A program made the position numbers and the translations under genes. DNA of 64,000 nucleotides from Theristus sp. LFF4_11 (taxonomy: Eukaryota > Nematoda > Chromadorea > Monhysterida > Xyalidae), in NCBI GenBank assembly GCA_030248135.1, contig JASANC010002281.1, forward strand, positions 1 to 64,000, in the 5' to 3' direction. Positions 56,740 through 64,000 of this stretch are shown piece after piece. The notes beneath the pieces were generated by a model. It worked only from the letters and a program-made list of their open reading frames with translations. It had not been told where the DNA came from and did not search any database. Each line of letters starts with the position of its first letter. The stretch's first letter is position 1.

Positions 56740-59490
56740 GTAATCAATATGTGTTCGCCCTTTCAATTTTTACCTGCAACATTTTGACAGGTGAACAAAA
56801 ATGTTTCCTGGGGTAATTCCATCCGGAGATTTTGCAAATTGGGTTAATTTTTTACCCAGACCCTGTTTTTGGGTAAAAAATTGGGTATTTTTAAAAGTCC
56901 GCAGGGTTTTCACCTGGTTTTAAGTGTTCGCCCTTTCAATTTTTGTCTAAAATTGTTTCATAACCGAACAAAATAGTTTCCTAGGGTAATTTCATCCGTA
57001 GATTTTGAAAATCTAATTACTTTTTTGCCCCGACTATTTTTTGGGCAAAAAATTGGGCACTTTCAAAAGTTCGGAGGTTTTGACCTGGTTTCAAATGTCG
57101 CCCTTTCAATTTTTGTCTGAAATTGTTTCATAACCAAACAAAAACGTTTCCTGGGGTAATTGCAGCTGTAGATTTTGAAAATCTGGTTACTTTTTTCCCC
57201 CGTCCCTTTTTTGGGTCAAAAATTGGGCAATTTTTGTCTAAAGTTGATTCATAACCGAACAAAATAGTTTCCTGGGGTAATTTTATCCGTAGATTTAAAA
57301 AATCCAATTACTTTTTTGCCCCGACCATTTTTTGGGCAAAAAATTGGGCATTTTCAAAAGTTCGGAGGTTTTGACCTGGTTTCAAATGTCGCCCTTTCAA
57401 TTTTTGTCTGAAATTGTTTCATAACCAAACAAAAAAGTTTCCTGGGGTAATTGCAGCTGTAGATTTTGAAAATCTAAATACTTTTTTGCCCCGGCCTTTT
57501 TTTGGGTTAAAAATTGGGCAATTTTTGTCTAAAGTTGTTTCATAACCGAACAAAATAGTTTCCTGGGGTAATTTCATCCGTAGATTTTAAAAATCCAATT
57601 ACTTTTTTGCCCCGACCATTTTTTGGGCAAAAATTGGGCATTTTCAAAAGTTCTGAGGTTTGACCTGGTTTCAAATGTCGCCCTTTCAATTTTTGTCTGA
57701 AATTGTTTTATAACCGAACAAAAAAGTTTCCTGAGGTAAGTGCAGCTGTAGATTTTAAAAATCTTGTTACTTTTTTGCCCCGGCCCTTTTTGGGTTAAAA
57801 ATTGGGCATTTTTTGTCTAAAGTTGTTTCATAACCGAACAAAATAGTTTCCTGGGGTAATTGCAGCTGTAGATTTTGAAAAATTGGTTACTTTTTGCCCC
57901 TGCCTTTTTTTGGGTCAAAAATTGGGCAATTTTTGTTTAAAGTTGTTTCATAACCGAACAAAATAGTTTCCTGGGGTAATTTTATCCGTAGATTTAAAAA
58001 ATCCAATTACTTTTTTGCCCCGACCATTTTTTGGGCAAAAAATTGGAGTTTTCAAAAGTTCGGAGATTTTGACCTGGTTTCAAATGTCGCCCTTTCAATT
58101 TTTGTCTGAAATTGTTTCATAACCGAACAAAAAAGTTTCCTGGGGTAATTGCAGCTGTAGCTTTTGAAAATCTGGTTACTTTTTTGCCCCGACCTTTTTT
58201 GGGTCAAAAATTGGGCAATTTTTGTTTAAAGTTGTTTCATAACCGAACAAAATAGTTTCCTGGGGTAATTTCATCCGTAGATTTTAAAAATCCAATTACT
58301 TTTTTGCCCCGACCATTTCTTGGGCAAAAATTGGGCATTTTCAAAAGTTCTGAGGTTTTGACCTGGTTTCAAATGTCGCCCTTTCAATTTTTGTCTGAAA
58401 TTGTTTCATAACCGAACAAAAAAGTTTCCTGGGGTAAGTGCAGCTGTAGATTTTGAAAATCTGGTTACTTTTTTGCCCCGGCCCTTTTTGGGTTAAAAAC
58501 TGGGCATTTTTTGTCTAAAGTTGTTTCATAACGGAACAAAATAGTTTCCTGGGGTAATTGCAGCTGTAGATTTTGAAAAAATTGGTTACTTTTTGCCCAG
58601 GCCGTTTTTGGGTCAAAAATTGGGCAATCTTTGTCTAAAGTTGTTTTATAACCGAACAAAATAGTTTCCTGGGGTAATTTCATCCGTAGATTTTAAAAAT
58701 CCAATTACTTTTTTGCCCCGACCATTTTTGGGCAAAAATTGGGCATTTTCAAAAGTTTGGAGGTTTTAACCTGGTTTAAAATGTCGCCCTTTCAATTTTT
58801 GTCTGAAATTGTTTCATAACCGAACAAAAAAAGTTTCCTGGGGTAATTTCAGCCGTAGATTTTGAAAATCCGGTTACTTTTTTGACCCAACCTTTTTTGA
58901 GTTAAAAATTGGGCAAATTTTGTTTAAAGTTGTTTTATACCCGAACAAAAAGTTTCCTGGGGTAATTTCATCCGTAGATTTCGAAAATCCAATTTTTTTG
59001 CCCCGACCATTTTTTGGGCAAAAAATTGGGCATTTTCAAAATTTTGGAGGTTCTGACCTGATTTCAAGTGTCGCCCTTTCAATTTTTGTCTGAAATTGTT
59101 TCATAACCGAACAAAAAAGTTTCCTGGGGTAAGTGCAGCTGTAGATTTTAAAAATCTGATTACTTTTTTGCCCCGGCCCTTTTTGGGTAAAAATTGGGCA
59201 TTTTTTGTCTAAAGTTGTATCATAACCGAACAAAAAAGTTTCCTGGGGTAATTGCAGCTGTAGATTTTGAAAAACCGGTTACTTTTTTACCCCCGCCCTC
59301 TTTTGGGTCAAAAAATTGGGCATTTTTAAAAGTTCATAGACTTTGACATGGTTTCAAGTGTTCGCCTTTTCAAATTTCACCTTCGGCACTTTCGCAGTCG
59401 AACAAAAATGTTTCCCGGAATAATTTCATCCGTAGATTTTAAAAATTTAGTCAAATTTTACCCCGACCCTTTCAGACACAGTGGGTTAAA
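56740..59490. repeat. Satellite array with long and short units
   Basis: About 2.75 kb of tandem units containing 'gtttcctggggtaatt', '..cgtagattttgaaaatc', 'ttacttttttgcccc', 'ttttgggcaaaaaattgggc' and 'gtttcataaccgaacaaaa'. Long units (roughly 165 bp) carry an extra block 'ttcggaggttttgacctggt' plus 'caaatgtcgccctttcaa'; short units (roughly 115 bp) lack it and have 'gcagctgtag' in place of 'atccgtag'. The alternation gives a higher-order pattern. Units at both ends are most divergent. Confidence 0.9.
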
Positions 59491-59569
59491 ACCCCTGGCC
59501 TACACCAACAGGACGAATACAATGCGTAGCAACCCTCAAATTCAAGCACATAATTAGTTGAAACAAACA

Positions 59570-59905
59570 AAATTAGAAAAACGGCAACCAAATGACCAAA
59601 GTCGTGACGATTCGGGCGAATCAGCCGTGGAAACTTGGCGAGATCGGTCCAAAAACAAAAAAAACAGGAGATCTGTGGAGTCCAGGGTAATTCAATGCGC
59701 TGATCAGGGATTTTTGGGTTACATTTCTTAAGGAAGCACAGTTTTAGATACTGAATCGTGACAATTTCGGGTAAATCAGCCGTGGAACCTGACGGGCGAC
59801 ATCTCTCCAAAACGAAAAATGAAATCAGTGTAATCGCTGTAAGCCGAATGGGAAGTTCGGAAGAACGGATGCCCAACGCATTCTGAGTTTTGTCCGATTT
59901 TGGGA
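59570..59905. repeat. Inverted remnant of the 125-bp satellite
   Basis: On the minus strand it shows the blocks of 20560-21225 ('aatgcgctgatcagggattt', 'actgaatcgtgacaatttcg', 'gggcgacatctctccaaaac'), about two and a half units, directly followed by the T1 end as at the 20-kb locus. Confidence 0.75.
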
Positions 59906-59922
59906 CTTATGTAAAAGTTAGA

Positions 59923-60865
59923 ATATTATCTAAAAATGCGGAGGACGCATGTAAAAGGAGGAATATGGCTTTGTGTAAGCAGTGAGAAACTTTTTTGCTT
60001 CACAACTATTTTCAAGTTTCTGATGTGGCACACGGATACAAGTACATAAGAGCCATATTTTTGCGCCGTTTATTCATTATTTCGGTTGCACATGGTAGCC
60101 CTCTTACTTTTTCGACAAACGAAGTTTCTAAATTCGATGAATTTCTAGCAAATAGTAACATAAAGCTGCCAAATTAAAGACAACATCTTCGATCACTGAC
60201 ACTGCTTTGCCAAGGACAAAGCGTTGCGCAGAGGCATTGGCGAAGACACTGTCCCCTTCTTGTGGCGAAGGCAATGTCCCCTTCTTGTGGCGCACGCAAT
60301 GGCTCACGGAACGGACGGTTCAGCCAATATCCACACTCCTCCTATGTACATACAACAATCCACAGGACTTTGGTACCTTCGGGTTTTTTGGAATTGGGGA
60401 GGAAAGTGAAAATTAACGGAAGACAACACCTTTTTGTCACGGGTATGTATGACCTATTTTTTAAACGTGTCCCACTGAAATGACGTCATGTGCCGCCAAA
60501 CATGCGCTTCCCGTTCACTGCAAACCAGACTTTCCGTTTAGCCAATTTCTTTCCGTAAACAAATGGTGAATGTCGAATTGGTCACACCAAACTGAAATTT
60601 TAGTGCCTGTACTTTGACAAACGGGCGTTTTTAAACCAAATGACGTCATTTTAGTCCGGACACGTTTGAATAAATCCACAGTACCTACATAGCTGTGCGT
60701 ACGTCATCAACAATAAAGCTTATCTGCAGCAACGCTTTGAAGTCTCTAATTTTTTGTTTCTGCACAGGTTTGCAGAATTTCGCACATGCTGTGATTTCAC
60801 ACTAAGCTGAAGAGGACAAGTGAAAAACGCTTTGAAGGTTTTTAGGTTTTTCATTAAAACAAATA
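59923..60865. mobile_element. T1 element, copy 2, 3'-truncated, with insertion
   Basis: Inverted relative to 19187-20450. One terminus (59923-60080) is intact and carries the empty family G site at about 60078-60092. The interior matches up to 'ggtttttaggtttttcatt' at about 60855, where homology stops before the second terminus. A family C element interrupts it at 60447-60690. Confidence 0.85.
60447..60690. mobile_element. TGACGTCA element (family C), copy 2
   Basis: Nearly identical to 32711-32947. The 19-kb T1 copy lacks it: there 'tttttgtcactgttgtg' (complement strand) runs directly into 'tacgtactgtgcgtacgtca', so this is a true insertion. Exact borders are ambiguous by several bases. Confidence 0.82.
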
Positions 60866-60989
60866 CAATACTGTTCAGAATCTGTCAGAAAAGTACTAAA
60901 TGATTTAACAAAAAAGTCTTGCAACATTTGTGAAAGATTGTCACTGACAGCAACAATCAGCGATTTTGCACACAGAAATTTGATGTCCG

Positions 60990-61325
60990 GACATCAAATG
61001 CCGCAGCGGCTGACGCAGCTTCATTTCATCATTCATGATAGCGCACTTCAGCGCGCGTCAGCGCGCTTCAGCGCGCGCGTTCGTGAATGGGCAAAAAACC
61101 TAAAAAGCCGCAGCGGCTGACGCAGCTTCATTTCTTCATTCACGATGAAGCTGGTCAGCGCGCTTCAGCGCGCTTCAGCGCGCGCGTCCGTGAATGCACA
61201 TGTGCTCCAAAACTGAAGCGCGCTGACGCACGCTGAAGCGCGCTGTTTTTTTGCTTCGTGAATGTGTAGCAAAGTGAAGCGCGTCAGCGCGCTTCAGCGC
61301 GCTTCAACCTCCATGAATGGCGCTT
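60990..61325. repeat. GCGCGCTTCAGCG palindromic repeats
   Basis: Two direct copies of 'gccgcagcggctgacgcagc' plus 'ttcatttc.tcattca' (60999 and 61110), each followed by runs of 'gcgcgcttcagcgcgc', then inverted 'gaagcgcgctgacgca'. The right end 'ccatgaatggcgcttta' resembles the family H MITE terminus. A related fragment is at 33485-33620 ('cttcatgaatgtgtagcaaa'). Confidence 0.75.
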
Positions 61326-61673
61326 TACTGTTTTCACATGACAAAAGCGACCACCATGTGCGTTCAAGGTCTTTTGTGCGGCATTTTATTTGAAAATCTT
61401 TAGAATATGCGGAGCTAAGTAAATTTTCGAGCAGTTATAAAGTTTTTTCAATTTTCTACGCGAATGAAAGGTGATAGTGGGGTTATTTTAAAATACTTGC
61501 AAGGAAGTACCCAAACTATTTGTTTTGCTAACCGGTTCAAGTGAAGAGAAAACTGCGTGCACGAAGGCACACAAGGCCAGGCACAGACACTACCAGGCTA
61601 CTGTTCGTGTGAAAACAGCAGTAGAAACGACTGTCATTTTTATTGTTGAAAATTTGAAGCTTTTAATATCATA

Positions 61674-61928
61674 CCGTAAAGTCTTGCATATAAGATCTCC
61701 TTATATAAAATTGAAAATCAAAAATTTCTGAAAAAAAGTGGACAACCTTATAAGTGGGAGGATGAGGTCTTATAAACCGAGCATTAAGAATTCCGGGCCT
61801 TATAAATGGAGTGGGATTTTGACCAAGTCAAAATTTTGAATTTTTTGGTTTCCCGCCGTGTGACACTCCGCCCACTTTTGGGTGGGGGTCTTATAAGCGG
61901 GAGGAACCTTATATGCAAGACTTTACAG
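61674..61928. mobile_element. TIR MITE (family K), 255 bp
   Basis: Termini CCGTAAAGTCTTGCATATAAG and CTTATATGCAAGACTTTACAG are inverted repeats of about 21 bp, flanked by TA on both sides (61672-61673, 61929-61930). Inner CTTATAA motifs recur several times. A single copy in the window; non-coding. Confidence 0.88.
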
Positions 61929-61930
61929 TA

Positions 61931-62403
61931 ATCTACGGCATTTGGCAAAACCAGCAGTATTGTTTTTAAAATTTAGCCCAACAGCACAAAGTGCGTAACC
62001 CGTTCAACGATTTTCATATTTTCATATTTCGTAATACTAAAATAGTGGTTTTACTATACTTTGAATGAATTTTCTGTGAATGCTTGCTATGAAAGCTGAG
62101 AAATATCTAGATACCTGCGGGCGGCAGCTGTACGCAACTACTCCGGAACAGAATATTTTCATTTTGTCTTGTTTCCTGTTTTGCTGCTTCCAACGGTGCG
62201 CAACAGTCAGTTTAGTTCAATATCAGTGCATCCATTTTCAAATTTTTTTCTCAATTAGCACCATCGTACGATGTGTTTAGCTAGCAGGTACACACAGAAC
62301 AAAATTGTGCTGATGTTTTGCATCGTCTGTTTCTCGCTGTTTTTTCGTCGTTAATTTCAAAACAAAATTTTTGAGCAAACAAAACACAAACGTGACTGGT
62401 ACA
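61931..62403. other. 5' flank of RhoGEF gene
   Basis: No repeat or coding element recognised; presumably promoter/5' UTR, or an intron if the gene starts farther upstream. Confidence 0.45.
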
Positions 62404-63397
62404 ATGAGTGTCGAAAACATGAATGAACCAACTGAGGAGGATGATAATGCGGAAGACGGTGAGGTGCTTCAGATGTTGCCATCTAACACTGCGACTGAGT
62501 TATACCGCTTGCAGCGAGACCTTTGGAGTGAGTTGTGTGAGCGCGGCACTTTCTTCGGTGTGTGATCAGCTGATGATGGGTTGGCTGCTGAATCTAAAAA
62601 AAGAGTTAGAATAAACGTCCTTATTAGTGATGTACACTTGGACAGACATGCTGACAATCAGAGATTCCCTGAAATTTGAAATACTGAACTCAAAAAGATC
62701 TTTTTCTTTGTTTTCAGACGGCGTGATGATCGTCGGCGATGAAAAGATCAAAATCAAGGAGCTATCGGACATATTGGCGAGCCGCTACGCTTTTTTATCC
62801 GGTATTTTACAACGTTCTTTACGTTGCACACCAGTTTTTAATCACTTATAACTTCACACAACACATTTCGATTGCAATTTCGTCTCACCTCATTTCTCAC
62901 CCCATTCAGGCGCTAAAACGAAGGACAATCTTCCGGTGCTGACGTTTCCGGACAGTCGCATTCAGCTGTCATATGCAGATCATTGCCGCCTCGTTAGCTA
63001 TCTCGTTCAAGTTCCTGCGTAAGTTACGAAAAATGTCGACTGGGGCGGGGTTTACGTGTTAGCTTTGTTAATTAATTAATGAATTAATTAATTAATAGAA
63101 CAGGGCTCAAATCACTTCGGGGTACGCCAAAAGGTTTAGAAGCTGTCCCCTGAGAGCATTTGTTGAGGGGACGCTTTGTAAACCACCGAAGTTTGGCACC
63201 TTCGGTTCCCTGGAACCGGTAGCGAGTGGGTGTGGGTGGTGAGCTGTTACTAAAAAAATACTGGTGCTTCCATTGAACATTTCGCAATGAGAGCGCGTTG
63301 TTTCAGTCTGGAAGACTCGCATCGTGGCTACGTGATCATTGTCGACCGTCGCATGGACAAGTGGTCGTCGGTGCGCTTGGCGCTGCTGCATCTATCG
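62404..63397 (+). CDS. Dbl-family RhoGEF, N-terminal SEC14-like domain (partial)
   Basis: Start of a guanine-nucleotide exchange factor for Rho GTPases of the MCF2/MCF2L (DBS)-Trio type. Exon 62404-62527 or -62557 (both phase 1; starts MSVENMNEPTEEDDN), then 62718-62801, 62910-63018, 63307-63397. The CRAL-TRIO/SEC14 core reads IKELSDILASRYAFLSG, AKTKDNLPVLTFPDS, LVSYLVQVPA, GYVIIVDRRMDKWSSVRLAL; the 'GG/..PVLTFP' and 'VIIVDRR.DKW.SV' blocks are typical of this subfamily and bind lipids or autoinhibit. Spectrin repeats, DH and PH domains should follow beyond 64000. The acidic N-terminus is unmatched. The next exon after 63397 was not found with confidence. Whether the 52206 exon belongs to it is open. 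Confidence 0.82.
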
Positions 63398-64000
63398 GTT
63401 CGGTTGTTCTGCTTTGTTTTTATGATCGTTTTTTTATTCGTTGTGCGGTTTCAGTTTTCTTGTGTTCTGGTTTGGTTTTGTCTCTGTCTTGTTTCTTTTC
63501 TCTCTTTGTTATGCGTTGTTCTTTGTGCAAGATGTTTTTTGTTGTTCTGTTTTTCTGTCTTTTGTTTGCTCTGACACTTTCAACTTCACTCTGTCGTCAT
63601 TTTCCTTATTTACTGTTTTGAATGTGCAGTTGTTAAACGACATCATCAAAAACCGCGGCTTTGAGGTGCATGACGATTCCACTAAAAAATGCATCAATAC
63701 TGCATGCCCATTCCAGCCCCGTCGTATCATGGCACAAAATTGATGGAGTTGTTTTTCGTGGGTCCCTCGAGACCTCCAATGGCGGCAAAAACGTGGGCGG
63801 ATCAATAAGTGCATCATAATATTGAAGCTATTCATATTTATGTAGTTGTGCTTTTTTGGCGCCAGCCTGCTATTAGGGTGGAGCACTTTATGTCGTGTTG
63901 TTTCAGTTGGCTTTTGCTATTTCCTTGTGTTAACTAAAAAAAGTGTCCTTTTACGACAAACAACAACAACTTCCAACCTCGTTTTTTTGCTGCAGAACTT
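63398..64000. other. Intron of RhoGEF gene
   Basis: T-rich intronic sequence. A frame after 63630 (LLNDIIKNRGFEVHDD) follows a usable acceptor but ends in a stop and does not resemble the expected SEC14 continuation, so it was not called as an exon. Confidence 0.5.

Noticed and set aside
63630..63743. Next RhoGEF exon (LLNDIIKNRGFEV)
   Set aside because: The acceptor is usable, but the sequence ends in a stop and lacks the expected SEC14 continuation.

Overview
This is a stretch of invertebrate animal nuclear DNA. It has intron-rich protein genes, GT-AG introns of about 50 bp to several kb, tRNA-derived SINEs, MITE-like inverted repeats and satellite arrays, and no operons. The gene set (a Cys-loop receptor, a tandem cluster of gustatory-receptor-like proteins, a secreted papain-family protease, a TIL inhibitor, mitochondrial sarcosine dehydrogenase) fits an ecdysozoan. 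A tardigrade, nematode or chelicerate are all possible; I cannot fix the species from the sequence.

Layout. 1046-4354 (+): a non-alpha nicotinic-type receptor subunit, 10 exons. 4489-14144 (-): three tandem gustatory-receptor-like genes, each with four exons and all introns in phase 0. 9123-10921: a long inverted-repeat element between the second and third receptor. 14275-17380: inverted-repeat elements. 17819-24454 (+): a two-finger C2H2 protein whose large intron holds a transposon nested in another transposon. 25479-31862 (+): a cathepsin-like protease with five C-terminal cysteine-rich modules, one exon each. 32984-40242 (-): a complete 14-exon sarcosine dehydrogenase, with a TIL-inhibitor gene nested on the opposite strand inside intron 9. 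41269-42978 (-): a METTL27-like methyltransferase. 42979-62403: gene-poor, with one recognisable first exon (52206-52632), a composite inverted-repeat element (55575-56348), a 2.75-kb satellite and several transposon copies. 62404-64000 (+): the start of a Dbl-family RhoGEF with a SEC14-like domain, running off the window.

Exon boundaries were read by eye from splice dinucleotides, reading-frame phase and family conservation. For the receptor genes, sarcosine dehydrogenase, the methyltransferase, the TIL gene and most protease exons every phase closes. The least certain parts are the protease propeptide exons, the first two exons of the Cys-loop subunit and one junction in the zinc-finger gene. 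The genes look functionally independent. The strongest biological leads are the protease-module fusion, near-identical central segments among the three chemoreceptor paralogs, an arginine at the pore selectivity position of the Cys-loop subunit, and several transposon insertions whose target sites can be read directly by comparing copies inside this window.
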